64,000 nt of DNA, taken from positions 6,347,860 through 6,411,859 of the forward strand of contig NC_039368.1 of NCBI RefSeq assembly GCF_003573695.1, read 5' to 3'. This document shows, one piece after another, positions 23,091-36,272 of this stretch. Positions within the stretch are counted from its first letter, which is position 1; the number at the start of each line of letters is the position of its first letter. The DNA is from Papaver somniferum (Eukaryota > Streptophyta > Magnoliopsida > Ranunculales > Papaveraceae). Position numbers and translations under genes: made by a program. A model generated the notes under the pieces. It was not told the origin of the DNA. It saw only the letters and a list, made by a program, of their open reading frames with translations, and made no database searches.

Positions 23091-23895
23091 GGGGTTAGTC
23101 AAATGAGATTTTAAATGATTTCCAGATAATTCTCAAATCCACTGTTAGTCCATTGAGATTTTTGGTGACTCTCTCAATGTCTCTTGTTATTGGTTAGAGC
23201 CTTTTTTTAAGTCATTCAAATTCTCTAAAACTCCATGTTATTGGATTAGGATTTCATACGAGTCACTCCAACATCCCTGTTATTCTAATGAGAATTCAAA
23301 GTCATTGATTTCTTGTTTTCAGAGATTTGTAGAGACTTTTTTAGGAAAATAGACATGGCAGAAATTTCTCCTCGAGAGGTGATATTTCTAGAGACTTGGA
23401 AACTTGGGGAATATTTATTTTTTTTTAGAGTAGGACCAAGTTCATTTTTTTTGTTTGTTTGTTTGAGTTGATGACCAAGTAACGGGTCATTTGCGAAGTA
23501 AACCACTGGAGAGATTGCATATAAAATAAAATGAATGTGGGATGAGTGAAATAAAAAAAAAATGAAAACATAGGCATAAGGCAACAACGATATTTAGTTT
23601 GACAATGAACACGTATTTTACCAGGTATTCATGGTACTTTTATTTAAATTATAACATGCATAATAAAGTAACCAGTAGATGTTTTGAATTTTTGATTAGA
23701 TATTGTACATTTTTTTGTCTCTACAAAACACAGAGACTCTTTACGAATATCAATTTTTTGTCTCTACAAGTCACAAAGACTCTCTAATATACTCTCAGAG
23801 AATCACTAGAAGTCTCTATATTTTTAGAGAATCTCCGGAAGTCACTCAAATAAAAAATCTATGAAAGTCTATGTAAATCTCAATTGACTACCTCC
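23091..23895. mobile_element. Possible PIF/Harbinger (Tourist-like) non-autonomous element
   Basis: The left end GGGGTTAGTCAAATGAGATT pairs imperfectly with the right end, whose reverse complement is GGAGGTAGTCAATTGAGATT. TTA stands near both ends. The interior has only repeated GTCTCT/AGAGAC phrases and no transposase. The terminal repeats are diverged, so the class call is tentative. Confidence 0.45.
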
Positions 23896-25369
23896 TTATT
23901 ATTTTGAAACCATCCCCATTTGAGTTATGTTATGCCTAAATACCTTTTTTTTAGATAACTTGTATTTTCTCTGTTACTAATTTTTGTGTATTTTGGTGGC
24001 ATAGGTTCATATTTTAAACCTCTGCCGATGATTGGGCCAAAAAATTTAATCATTTTTTTTTTGATTGACGGCATGGGTTTAATTTTTTCAAGCGACAACA
24101 AGTTATATGCTGACTACAAATTATGTATATTCCGACCATTGTAAAGTTGCCATAATTTTTATATATTTATCAGCTTGTTGTGTATTTTCGCCTTCGGAGG
24201 TAAATATTTGGGAAGAGAAAAGGACCATGTTGTTTATCCTAAGTTTCTTCTTCGCCATCACAAAGGAGATGAACGATTTGGGGCAAGGAATAAAGGGGAT
24301 AACCTTATACCTAGGGTGCCTGGTTCAACAACTCTATCTTAGAGGATCAGATAAGCTGGTTCAATAACTTTAATTTAGAGATTGTCTTCTTAATTCGAGT
24401 GATTTAAATTATGTTAAAACTGAGTTTGTAGTAGAAATTTTCATGGTTAGACTCATATAACAATTAAATATAGTAGAAGATTCGATGTATCACGGGAATG
24501 GTTTGGAAAGTAATCCACCATTCGGTTTAAATCTGATGTAATCTTTTTCTATATCAATATATCTTCATTTCCTAGCAAAAAAAAAAAACTTTATCTCTAG
24601 GGTGTCTGGAACCCTCATAATCCGTGAACATAGTGAAGAAGAGTTGCGAGGAAATGCTCACACAGGGGAGGAAGATGCCCCTGATTAAGAACATGTATAA
24701 ATGGGAGAAGTTCTCGAAGATGGAGGAGAAAAAGAACCTCAAGTACAAAAAGAAAAAACACGAAGGCAAGCCTCCTTACCTACGTTGACTTGATGTTATA
24801 TGACCGTGATGATGGAAAACCTCATGGTGAACCTGCAGACTTGGAATTGTTATTTTCCTATAAAGATTTGTAGGCTTGTAAAATGCATCCAACAATAATA
24901 CTTAAGAATCCCCATTTTATGTCATATTTAAAATGTTATCTATAATTTAATTTTAATAATTTGTTGATGATCTTTTATTTATTTGATTAATTTTGAAGGA
25001 TCATAAAGATGTAATACGTATTTACAAATATCAATAAAAAGGAGAATGTACCAAGTATACCACCAATTTTTTTTCGTCCGTGAACCTGTATGGACAATTA
25101 CTTATATTACAACCAATAAGTATAGGTCAATAGAAAATATCATTGTACCTTATTGTAAAACAAGTGCCTTAGATGATTTCAAAAATTAATATCCACAAAA
25201 CCTAGTATGTACCCGAACTGTACACGAACAAAATTCCAATAAGACCAAGTATTGTAATTTATATTTTAATACACAAATTCACAAGAACAAGTCTTTTAGG
25301 TTCTACTTAGTTTGATCCTAAAAACGTCTAGTTTGTTTAACGTATTACTTGTGATATATCTATTACAGA
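23896..25369. other. Intergenic, AT-rich
   Basis: No gene is recognised. A short frame at 24107-24367 (86 codons) resembles nothing I know. Confidence 0.4.
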
Positions 25370-26620
25370 GATAAACAATATAATACGGAAAAAACATAAC
25401 ATTAGACACCAAAAAAATTGTTAACGACAAAAATACAATCTTGTAGAAAACCTCTGGAACTAGTTCAGTTTAAACACCGCATTGTATTAAGCCGCTACAA
25501 ACACCAGCCTGCTATTTGACTTCGAACTGGAATATAGTTGAGACACAATTGACCCTTCGAGCAATTCAGCTTCAATCGAGATCCTTATATCTCTTGGATC
25601 TTGCAAGATCCTACACACTTGATTCCCCTATCTAACGTCCTTTACAGTCCTAGCAGTTGCTTCAGTCGTATTGCAAGCTTTTAGTTAATCTGCCTCTAAT
25701 AGATAGCCTATTGATTTCCTTCAGAAAGATATATAATCAAGGTAATGAAAATTTATTTGTTTATGAGAGATCTTCAAGGATAAATAAGATGAAATAACTA
25801 GGGTACCGAGTGTACCAATTTTTTATCGTATCAGCCTATTTAGACACACCTTGTATTTCTACCAAATCAATAATGGCCAAAGAATTAATTACTTCAACGA
25901 GATGTCACCTGGTAGTTATTCTAAGTTCATGATCGAACTTACTATGAAACATACCAAGCGGATTAGCATACAATTATATTTACTTTAATAATAAAGATAA
26001 AGAAAATATAATGCAGAAGTAAAGTAAATCACACAACACACATTGTTAATGAGAAAGACTGCCTGGCAGAAAAACTTTGAACCTAGTATAGTTTTGAATA
26101 CTCTCTGAATTAAGTCGTTATACAAATTGACTGCCAAAACCTCGTATAGTTGATACCAAGTAAATAATCATTCGTTAATGAGTTTCTTAAATATCTCTGT
26201 GCTAACAACCAACCCGATTTGTACACATGAATCCTTAAAAAAATTCCAATATTTTGAGATGTTTCATCCGTTGTGAACACTCCCTCTCTCAACTTCTTTG
26301 GATACAAAAGAATAATATATTTCAGTAACCAACTCACTTATTAATCTCCCAAATCAAGATTTCGATCAAAGATAACATATAGGAAAGGATCTTCCGTTTA
26401 TTCAATATAAACTCCTTTGGTCAAATATCAAACCAAGACAAAGATTATTGAAATAATCAATCTCAATGAACAAGATTTATCCAAGAAACTTGACAAGAAG
26501 AAGAAACTAGACAATTTGTTTGATCTTTACAACAAGCCTTAAGTTTATCGAAATAAACTGCTTGTTTGGATCCCAAATAATCAAGTTTGCTAGAAGAATC
26601 ATAAAGATCAGAAACCAGAA
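25370..26620 (+). mobile_element. Two decayed Copia-like LTR fragments in direct orientation
   Basis: Segments around 25370-25740 and 26000-26350 share an ordered set of phrases: a repeated ATAATACGGAAA/ATAATGCAGAAG start, TTGTTAACGA/TTGTTAATGA, CCTCTGGAACTAGTTCAG/TTTGAACCTAGTATAG, then TTAAGCCG/TTAAGTCG with GTTATACAAATTGACTGCC. They resemble SIRE/Maximus-type LTRs that I remember from plants. No coding region or intact ends are visible. Confidence 0.4.
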
Positions 26621-27107
26621 ATAAAAAAAAGTCTTAAATCTTCAAAGTAACCAATACACAAAACAACTTGATTCCACTATTGATCAATACACATAGAACG
26701 AAATCTGTTAATGTTGATTGATCGATGGTTCTATCTACAAATATTGAATTACTAGATCATTGTTAATCCTCAAACAAACTTGAGTGGCCTTATATAAGAA
26801 GATAATGACCTTTGTATAAACAAGTTTGATCTATCAAGGATAACTATACAGTTATCTAGTTCTTAATTAGATCAATTAATCAAAAAACTAAAACAAATAC
26901 AAAAAAAAATTAATCTCCCACCAACGGTTCTACTAAAAGCTTCTTGATTCCAAAGACGCCTCTAAACGACGGTAACACAAGATACTTCACCTTATTAAAT
27001 TGCTCATATCTCTTACAACTTTGCTTCCCCATGTAATCACTTAAGTTGTGTGTTACAGGATGAGTTTGTAAGAATACAATCTCCACTATTTATGGTGTTA
27101 TGACCAA

Positions 27108-27232
27108 AGTTTGAGTGGAAGAACAGGTATTACCAATTTAAAATTTCTCACTAGAATTACTCATCATGAGTTATTAGTATCTCTAAAACTCAAAACCCTA
27201 TCGTTTCTATTTTCCCCCAAATTTTGTTTTTA
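27108..27232. repeat. Dispersed repeat shared with 53757-53880
   Basis: Both places read ATGACCAA...TTGAGTGGAAGA, TATTACCAA, ACTCATCAT, then CTCAAAACCCTAT and TTCTATTTTCCC. It is probably a fragment of one old element. Confidence 0.65.
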
Positions 27233-27625
27233 TTCTCCTTCCTTTTCCCCTTTCCAACAAACACAAACGATAATTATAAGCAACTAACTGTAAGTTTGTA
27301 ATCAACATGCTTTATCTTACTAAATTAATCTAACACCTAACACTCAATTAACAAAATAATGACCTTATTTTTTTTATTCGCCGACCTCAATTAATTTCAG
27401 CTTCCCCCAACCGAGGGTTCTGTATTCGGTTATTGTTAGTATTATCAGTTTGATATTTGATCAGTAACAAAATTTAAACAAAAAAATCACTCAAAATATC
27501 ATACTCTCAGGTAAATTTGACAATTTTGTCTATGGTTTCTTAAAGGGATAGGAAAAGAAGATATGAGGAGAGCAAAAATCGAAGGTATACTTAATACTTT
27601 TTTTGAACACCTTCATATTTGGTAT

Positions 27626-27945
27626 CTCATCCCTCCTAGTTTGGAGGACCTAACTATCGGAAATGAGTTTAAGTTAAATGGGATCTAAAATCAATTGTGT
27701 AATGAAAAAAATAATCTTTTTTTATAGCATATAATAGGGGTCCATAGACTGCTCCTAAATGCACTCATTTAGGATTTTTAAGCTCATCCTTCTAGCTAGT
27801 TTGTAGCACCTAACTATCCGAAATGAGTTTATGTTAAATGGGGTCTAAAATCCAATATGTCATGAATATTTTCATTTTATAGCATAGAACAGTGGTCCAT
27901 AAACTACTCTTAAATTTACTCATTAAGATTTTTAAGTTATTACAA
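27626..27945. repeat. 160-bp tandem duplication, diverged
   Basis: Copies at about 27626-27785 and 27786-27945 share CACCTAACTATCCGAAATGA-type phrases spaced 160 bp apart, then TTAAATGGGGTCTAAAATC and a GGTCCATA-AACTACT phrase. Confidence 0.7.
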
Positions 27946-28746
27946 GGGTTCAAACTCCGAGCCCCGCAGTGGGAGGGAGCATGAGAACCATCAAACCACT
28001 TGATGTTTCTCAGAGAAAAAAATCACCCTCTATCGGAGATGCTCTTATTAAATTGGCTAAAGAAATAAGAACGAATTTTTAGGAATCATGGTTTTTTTTA
28101 AGGGATCGTGATTTTATTTTTGGTAAGACATTTAAAAATAAACTTAAGCCACCCTTTATCCAAATATTTATATCAATATCAAGATCATGTTTCCTGATTA
28201 ATTTTTTATAGTGAGTAGTTGAATGATTAAGTTAAATTAATTAGTGAGCTTAAATTAATATATGAATTTTTTTTTTGAGAAGAAATAGAATTATTGAGAG
28301 AGTAAAGTATAAGAAGACGAAGAAAAAATATTTTTTGAGATGGGTGACCATGAATCTTCCTCTCCTAACACTACACCAAATATGGGGATTAGCAACTCAG
28401 ATTAGCAACAGCTTTGAAGCTGTTGTAAAGTTTCAGTTGCGAATTTTAGTTGCAAAATGTTCGCAACAGTTTGAAACTGTTACGGAACTCGCAACTGTGT
28501 CATTCTGTTGCGATTCGCAACTAAACCCACTTGTACGCGTGTGGAAAACGAGTGTGGTTGCCTACACTTTTCATCTGAGTCGGTCTAGTTGACTATTCAG
28601 CCATTCAGATCAAAACTGATTCGGCTAACTTGTTATTATTGAAAGAACGGTCCGCGAGTTATAAACCCAGAGGTGTCACCATCCTTCCACAAAAAACTCA
28701 TCAAAACAAAAGTAACACAAAAACCCCATCAAAACAAAATTAACAC

Positions 28747-28857
28747 AAAAAACCCCAAATTTAAATGTTGGTTTCATCAAATTTTATTTTGGTTTCATCA
28801 AATTTTATGATGAAACCAAAATAAAATTTGATCAACATTTAAATTTGGGGTTTTTGT
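28747..28857. repeat. Near-perfect 110-bp hairpin inside the CACTA element
   Basis: Arms start AAAACCCCAAATTTAAATG and mirror around about 28805, where GGTTTCATCA meets TGATGAAACC. It is AT-rich and MITE-like, with no coding content. Confidence 0.8.
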
Positions 28858-30789
28858 ATCAATTTCTAAAAATTTGGGGGTTTTGTATCAAGTTAGTTTA
28901 CGATGGAGTTTTAGTGGTACCCAACATTTGAGTGGGGTTTTTGTACCACCAGTTTGGTCACCTTGGGTTTTTATGACTAGTTTTGTTGAAAGAAATCACT
29001 TTCTCATTCACTCTTCCCTTTCTTCTTCTTTCTTTCTCCAGCAAAAGCTAGCTCTGCGTCTTCCTTCTCTCACCACCACCACCACCACCGATCTCTTCTC
29101 TTTCACCCCTCTCTATACAAAAAGATTGTTGAATCTGTATATCTGATCTTTCTCAAGTAAAAACCATAATATTTCTTACAAGGTTAGGGTTTGAATCCCA
29201 AAGAAAACTGCAGCTTAGGAGTTATTCGATATTTTAAGGTTAGGGTTTCCTTTAAACTCTAATATTTCTTACAAGCCCTACTTTAATTTCGCTGATTGAT
29301 TTGATTTAGTGTATGGCTCTTTATTGCAGGGTGGTTAGGGTTTTCAATCTCTCGAGGAGTCGTCTTCATCAAGCCTATGATAATGGTAGAGATGATGCCC
29401 CACCTCAATCAGATGTTTAAATGTTCAAGTTAATTTCTTAATCAATGGTAAACCGACTCAAATTACAATAAATATTTAGTTGCTACTTTTTTTCTAATTA
29501 GGGTTTTGATTTCTACTTTTTTTCTCTTCTCGCCAGAATTCTTCCCAAGGATTAGGTTTTCAGAGTAGAAGACTTGATTATGGCAATTCAATGGTTGGTA
29601 TTGTGCATCTGCTCATTTTTTCAGTTTGTTTGTTTTATATTTTTTTGTCTTACTAATTGTGTGTATTCTTTTTTTATGCAGGCACCAAAGAGTAGAAAGC
29701 CCTAGCTCCCAAAATCTTCAAAACCAGCTAAATCTGGTGGTTGTAAACAAAAGAAGGTCAATTCATGATCCTCAAACTTTAATCTGTATACATGTATTTA
29801 CAATTTTGGTTTTCTGGAAGGGCCAACATTTAATGGTAAATTTATGTTTAGAACGCAGGAAGTTGTGGGAAATCTAATCCTTTTATTCTTCTGAAAGGGC
29901 TATGGTATGAGTACCTTGATATCTTTAGTGTTGCCTTGTTGATTAATATTTCAACTTAATTTGAAACCTTTTCTTTAGATATGTCGTACGTAAATTTTAG
30001 AAAATTGTTTTCTTTGTATACTCTAGGATGTTAGATTGATTGAGTTATAGCATTTATATTTCGTTTAAAGTCTGTCTTATTCGTTCATGCTCTTGTGATT
30101 GTTGTTAGCTAGGCTTGCTTGCAATGTTGCATCTCAAAATCTTTGGGTGTTATGTTTCTTCATCCCAAGTCATAATGTTTGGTCGTGTTTTTCATTAGTT
30201 TTATGCCTCGACCAGTCACCATGTGCTTATTGGCTTTTGTTAATGAAATTCTTAGATGAAACTAATTTCCTTAGGATACTTGAGTCTCTTTCTAGGTCAG
30301 GGTATACATTCCCGCTCGAGTTATTTCTCAGTGTATTGTTGGAGCCATATTTCCATCTTTCAGTTGAAATATTTCCCAGTTTCCTACCACAGTGAGAATA
30401 GCATATTGAATATCAGTATCATTTCTGGCATTTGTTTAGTCTGATATGCATATAGAACGTATGCAACTTTTATGTGCTTCCCAATATTTTTTTTCAATAG
30501 TTCTGTCTGTCCTAGGGTGTTCAATTTAATATGCTAAGTGTCTATTTTGTTATCCTTGTGCAGAGCTTCTGCAAGTCTTTTGTACGTCGGCTTTCTCCGT
30601 TGCTTCTGATGGTATCCTCTTGGAGATATCCATCAGGTAGAGTTGAGTCATGTATGTGTCCCATTTGTTCCTTATTTGTAATAACCTTACATCTGAACCC
30701 AATAATTGGATTTACCACCACCAGAAAACGCACATCAAGTGTGTGCAAAATTTCTTGAACCAGGAGAAGCTGAATATCAGCAGACTAAA

Positions 30790-31176
30790 ATGGTTGTTGA
30801 GCTTGGTAGTCATATCATTCATGGTATACATGATCAGAATGGGAACCATGTAATTCAGAAGTGTATCGAATGCATTAAGTAGAAATTTGCTTCTAACGTT
30901 GTTAAGAAATGTGTAACTTTTGGTGGTCCTGTTGAACGCCAGTTTTTGGTCAGTGAGATGTTTTGTATCTCCAAGTATATATTGTTCTTCTACCTTGTGT
31001 CTGGCTATATACAAGTATATTTTTCTCGAGAAGCGAATCCTAAAATCAAAGCTAGACATAGTAGTTGTTTGTTTCTTATATTATTGTTTGGTTCCTTTTA
31101 TTGTGTATTGCAAGATATGATGAATGATCAATTTGATAACTATATAGTGCAAAAAGTACTGGAGACTCGTAATGTT
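30790..31176 (+). pseudogene. PUMILIO (Puf-repeat) gene fragment captured by the CACTA element
   Basis: Puf repeats bind UGUA-type RNA sites. The frame from 30790 reads VVELGSHIIHGIHDQNGNHV then IQKCIEC, matching the NHVIQK signature of a Puf repeat. An in-frame TAG follows, then [20 protein letters not shown] (a later repeat), an intron-like stretch, and [18 protein letters not shown] (about 31118-31170). Repeats between the first and second blocks are missing. Other exon-like pieces of the element (about 31985-32550) are not recognised. Confidence 0.8.
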
Positions 31177-33296
31177 CAAATACCTAGGTTAAATACCTGT
31201 TATTTATATGGTGGATTTCCTTACGGTCCTCAAGAAGCTACACTGAGAAGGGGGGGTTGATATAGACTATAGTGATTGGAACTTCTATAAGAATAAAGGT
31301 ATGTATTTGCTCATGATGGATATCAATTTGCAATGTTATATAGATTTTGTTAGTAAATTTTGTACTACGGTTATCCTATTTTTTGCTGACTTCATGAAAT
31401 CCTGGTGGAGGATCATGTCGAGAGGGGAAACCTTGACTTTGGCTCATTAAAGTTTCATGTACTTGACAAAGATGATGAGATGCCTGATATTTTTTTTTTT
31501 TGACAATGTAGAACTTATCCTTGTTATAATGATGATAATTGTATACTCTTCTAATAGTTATGTTTTGAAAAGGATGGAGAGTCTAATTTTTCAAATATCT
31601 TGTATTTTTGCTCGACCAGTAGGTTTGGTGGATTTGTGGATGCTTCTTGAAGGTTTTTAAAAGGAGCTTCCAGTATTAATAAGGATTTCTATGCGTACCC
31701 TGCAAAAGTAAGTAGATCTTTTTTTTATACTGGTATAACTAATCCATTATTCTTATTTGTTTAATACTCCTAACTTCTATCTATTCCTCTAGGCTATCTT
31801 ACCATACTGTCAAGCACTAGAGAAGTTCGCTCCCTATAGTTGATCTCCACTTTTCTCATGTCAGGTACTTTTACAGTGTCATATGCCTTGTATTCTCTTT
31901 GAACTCTAGATCAGTTCATCGTCGGGTAGTTAATCATTTTGCTTGTTTGAACCTGTCTTTCAGGTTGGAAGTGGTCCCTCGCTGGATCTAGAAGCTCGTT
32001 TGCTTCGATTAATGTGAGTCTTTCCATTCTCACCTTTCAAATTATTCGGCTCTTCGATTCCAGCTTACATTTATCCTCCATTTATTCTCTGTTACTTGCT
32101 TAGGGTTTGCCTGCAATCAGAGTTACTACCTTGTAATCTTATTAGAGAGTATCTGGAATCAGAGTTCAAGAAAACACAAAATTCTGGCATAGCATGTGGT
32201 AAAGTCTTGTTAGATTGGAACTTTGTTGTTTTGTTTCTTATTGAATGTTGTGTCTAGGTTGGGTTTGATAAATGAGTAAGAAAATTCACGCCATACCAAA
32301 AGTACTCAAACACTGAACATATTTGTTTACCTTTATTGGATATTTTACAGGAACCATCGTTGTTTGAGGCATTATTGGGGTCTCAGAGTCCATGGATAGC
32401 TCACCAAGACTGCTGGATTTTCAAGGTTATTGGTTCTAAATGTTGGCCCTTGATTTCAAGGTACCAGGCAAGAGCTAGTGAAGAAACTCATATTTGTGTC
32501 GCCCATTTGCATGGCTTAAGTGCTCAACAGCAAGAAATAAGCTCTTTCATGTGAGTATTTTAATGATCTCTTTGGTTTGAGTTCAGGAAATTTAGTTAAT
32601 TGAAGTACTAAGGCTTCCACTTTTGATTGTACAGGTTTGATATGAATACATGGAGGAGAAAAGGAATGAATAACTCCAGAGCTTCTGCATTTTCAGTGAA
32701 AGTGGCGTGCGACATTTAACACATTGCTCTTGCTGGTTCCAGTAGAAATGCCTCATAATCCATGGTGACAACTTAAACTTAAACCTTTGGGCATGCCTCA
32801 TGATGCAACAGAGATGTCCACCTAGGTAGATGGTTTCTTTTTCCTTTAAATTGTTATGTAAGAACTTTGATGTGATATTGAATTTATAGATCTATATGAT
32901 TTTTGTAATGTGCTTCATACTTTGTGTATGAGTTCATCATGGTGAATTAATAAGAAAACTTTCTTGATAGTTGTGTTGGATTAATTATATTGTCAAATGA
33001 ACAGGGGAAACTTGATTTTGCGACTGAGAACTCTAATATCTACCTGGTTTTGACCGGCCAAAACCTGGTGGTCAAAACCACCATTTTTTTGGTGTTATAA
33101 AAATTTCGCAACTGCGTCAACCTGTTGCGAAATTCCAGTTCGCAACTGTTTTTAGTAGTTGCGATCTTTCAGCGTTGCAACAATTTGAAACTATGGCGAA
33201 ATATTGCAACATCGACTTTCGTAACAGGTTTAAACTGTTGCGACCCTGTTTTGCAATTGCCAGTTACCGTTGCGAAACACTAAATTTGGTGTAGTG

Positions 33297-34053
33297 CTAA
33301 AGTATTCGTGAATATTCACATCGATCCAGATATGAGAAAATTAAGATCGAATACACTACGGTTAACAAACGCAGAAATTATACTCAAAACTATAAATTGT
33401 AACACTCTTAATCAACAATTAATTTTTCGGAATTAAATAGTAAGCATATCATAAGAACTTAACTCTCTCTATCTCAAATTATATACTTTTCAGAAATTCT
33501 CTTTAAGATGCATAGAATAGAGCCAAAATATTTTCGCCATCTTAAAATAGTAAGTAACATCAACTGTGTATCTCTAGATTCAAATTCACCAAATGATTTC
33601 AACTCACACATAATGAATGAAACAACAACAATTACAAGTCTAGGCCGACTCGCTAACTCTCCCTGATCGGTACAAACATTATTTAACCTTGATACCATTA
33701 GCAATCCAAAAATATCGACATTGCACGATCGATAGAGATATTTTGGCAGAATCTCTCCTACATAAAACCTGTATCCTAACTTTCAAACTCATTACAAAAA
33801 CTAATACAAACCTAAACTATTAAGATAAACTCAAGCACTGTTATTACTAATACTCCACTAATTTTATTTTATCTTCAATTAGGAAATATTTCAAACAATA
33901 TAAATTCCAAAATTAACCAAATAAAAAACATCAAAATAAACAAAACCCATTATAATTTTGCACTTGAAATCAGCATCTGAACAAACCAATTAGACAAAAC
34001 TCAATAATTCAAAATAAGTTAATAAAGAAATCCTCGTTTGATACAAAATAAAT
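33297..34053. other. Intergenic, AT-rich
   Basis: Nothing recognisable on either strand. Confidence 0.45.
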
Positions 34054-34300
34054 CTAGATCTTACCTTTTAGATTTCTCCAAAAATTAAGATTTAAGTTCT
34101 TTACGAGATTCACCGGTTGATAATGTTCAAAATCTTCAGATTTAAGTAATAAAGACACAAAACCTACATGACTTAAATCCATAGTTTGCAGTGATAACCC
34201 AGTTACTGAAAAGTCAAAGTTTGCATCATTTACTAGATCTTTCAAGTGCTTAATCTTCTCCTCTGTGATCACAAACTTTCCAGAATTAACTTTGTTTCTT
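34054..34300 (-). pseudogene. PCNA N-terminal fragment
   Basis: PCNA is the sliding clamp of DNA replication. The minus-strand frame contains IKHLKDLVNDANFDFSVTG, then LSLQTMDLSHVGFVSLLLKS and EDFEHYQ. This follows the conserved PCNA N-terminus (KDLVNDANFDC, SLQAMDSSHV, LLLRSEGFEHYRC) in order. Only about 60 of the usual 260 or so residues are recognisable, with odd sequence on both sides. A relic, not a working gene. Confidence 0.75.
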
Positions 34301-34825
34301 GTCCCAAACTCTTTCTGCATAATTACTGAGTAAAGAAACAAAGGTAGATTTAAATTTGTGAGGAACAACTTTGTCGTTTTAGCTAAAAGACACGAAAAAG
34401 ATTTCATTAGTTTATTCCAGGAATCATATCTAATGATTCTTTTTAACAAGATTTCATAAGGCCAAGAATAATTAAATACGACAAATCGTGACAGACGTTT
34501 GAGAACTGCAGATAGTTAACAGATGGGCCGAATTTGGAAATTTTGATTCGACGAAGTATTCTTAATTGTAGGAAATACCATATGGTCCTAGAAATAATAT
34601 ATTAGAGATAGTCTAGTCCAATTGATTGAGTCAACTATCTGTTTGGTCCTTTTTGTAAAATATATTATAGTTTGGTCCTAAAAATTATGATCTGGTCCTA
34701 GGGTGACGTCATGGATGATGTAATTTTCAAATGGTAGTGGTAGAAATATCCTTTTAATGGGGACCATATATATACTCACTATTAGGAGAGAAGAAAATAA
34801 TTTTCAGATTTATTTTCTCTCACTT

Positions 34826-34827
<2 letters not shown>

Positions 34828-34858
<31 letters not shown>

Positions 34859-35160
34859 CTAGATCTACTTTTTCTTCTTCTTCTTCTTCTTTTTTCTTTC
34901 TTCTTCTGCTACTGTTTACGATGGTGTGTTAAGATTGGTGTGTTAAGATGAAGATGATGATGAAACGATGAAGATTTGTATGTTTTTTTGTGTTTGTTGT
35001 TGTTTGTTGTTGAAGATGGTGAAGATGATGAAGACGATTTTCTAATGAATTTTTCTTGATTTTTTTGTCTATGCTGATGATGATGAAGAAGATGAAGATG
35101 AAGATGACGATGATGAAGACGACGATGATTTTTCGTTTTTTAGTCATTTTTTCCTTCTGC
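34828..35160. repeat. T(31) tract followed by GAT/GAA/TTC microsatellites
   Basis: 34828-34858 is pure T. CTT repeats follow to about 34905, then GATGAAGAT-type repeats from about 34945 to 35130. The phenylalanine-rich and isoleucine-rich open frames here are composition artefacts. Confidence 0.85.
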
Positions 35161-35204
35161 TGCTTTTGAAGATGGTGAAAAAGATGAAGATCTGCTTTGT
35201 ATAG

Positions 35205-35480
35205 GTTTGTATAGGTTTTTATATGGAGTTCATTGCTGGAATGAAGTCTGATTTGTATAGGTTTTTATATGGAGTTCATTTCTGTAATGAAGTCTGTTTT
35301 GTATAGGTTTTATATGGAGTTCATTCTGGAATGAAGTCTGATTTGTATAGGTTTTATATGGAGTTCATTTCTGGAATGAAGTTTGTTTTTTAGGTTTTTA
35401 TATGGAGTTCATTTTTGGAATGAAGTCTGATTTGTATAGGTTTTTATCAGGAGTTCATTTCTGGAATGAAGTCTGTTTTA
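35205..35480. repeat. 45-bp minisatellite, six units
   Basis: The unit reads TATAGGTTTTTATATGGAGT then TCATTTCTGGAATGAAGTCTG. Spacings between ATATGGAG anchors are 46, 45, 44, 44 and 46 bp. Confidence 0.87.
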
Positions 35481-36261
35481 TAGTATATAATGAAGTGTAC
35501 AGTTTTCATCAGGCAGAATGAACTGCTACAAAAAAAATTGAAATTAACACGGAAGGATACTTTGATCAATTTAATATTTTTAAATAATTATGAACCACAC
35601 ACTAAAAGCGTTTTTCCAGAAAAACAAACAGACATGGACCCAACTGAAAAAAACCAGACGATATTTTTCCCAATTTTCTGCAGATTATGAAAAACCTATC
35701 AAAAGTTCTAAACAAACCGAGCGTTTAGACAATTTAAAAACAACTAGACACATGAGTCCATTAAACCGGGCCCCTGTGAGTTCACTGAGGTGAGATCCAA
35801 TGGAATGTGTATGTGTTGTTTTAATTGTGTTCAAATCCTCGGTTCATTTGGAACCATTGCCTAAAGAACCTTCGATAAGCGACATGGATAAGATTGGAGA
35901 CTTGGGGTGTCCCATTCAGCATTGACAACGGTATGTAGGAAATTTTAATACATTATGTTCAAAAGTCATTCCCATTGGACCTCATCAAAAGCTTTGGACA
36001 GGTGTCAGTTTCATATAGTTCAGCGTCACTAGCATTTATGTACGGACAAATGTCAGTATAGCAGTTGAAATCACATTTGGATTTTTTGATTCTTTGCTCC
36101 TAAATATCTACCAAATATCTGATTTCTTTGAGGCTGCTTTAGTAATAAAACATGACTAATAATAATAAGATAATTATAGGAAACTTACCAAAACATATAA
36201 TATCAGTGGCTCTGTCTTTCCTTTTACCGTGGGGTGGGGCTGTTTCAATATCTTCTTCCCA

Positions 36262-36272
36262 CTCTATAAGTA
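36262..36272 (+). promoter_or_regulatory. TATA-like box of the DREB gene
   Basis: CTCTATAAGTA lies about 150 bases before the ATG and is followed by a CT-rich leader with TCTCTCTCTC. The position fits a plant core promoter. Confidence 0.5.

Larger units (their letters stand above)
28369..33296 (+). mobile_element. CACTA-type (En/Spm) non-autonomous element carrying gene fragments
   Basis: The left end CACTACACCAAAT and right end ATTTGGTGTAGTG are perfect inverted repeats at 28369 and 33296. Subterminal regions (28390-28520 and 33095-33290) are full of TTGCGAA and GCAACAG motifs in both orientations, as expected for CACTA subterminal repeats. CTAA flanks both ends, longer than the usual 3-bp duplication, so the exact target duplication is uncertain. 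No transposase is seen. The 4.9-kb interior has a CT-rich leader-like stretch, apparent intron-exon pieces on the plus strand and PUMILIO-repeat fragments, which fits a Pack-CACTA. Confidence 0.75.

Noticed and set aside
24107..24367. 86-codon plus-strand frame as a small gene
   Set aside because: No recognisable motif, no promoter context, and AT-rich surroundings.
27950..28010. tRNA or SINE B-box-like GGGTTCAAACTCC
   Set aside because: No matching A-box, no cloverleaf, and no tail of a SINE could be found around it.
28366..33299. Standard 3-bp target duplication of the CACTA element
   Set aside because: The 3 bases at the two sides are TAA and CTA. A 4-base CTAA match exists but is not the expected length, so I do not claim a confirmed duplication.
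34757..35147. Phenylalanine-rich and isoleucine-rich frames
   Set aside because: They come from the T tract and GAT/GAA microsatellites.
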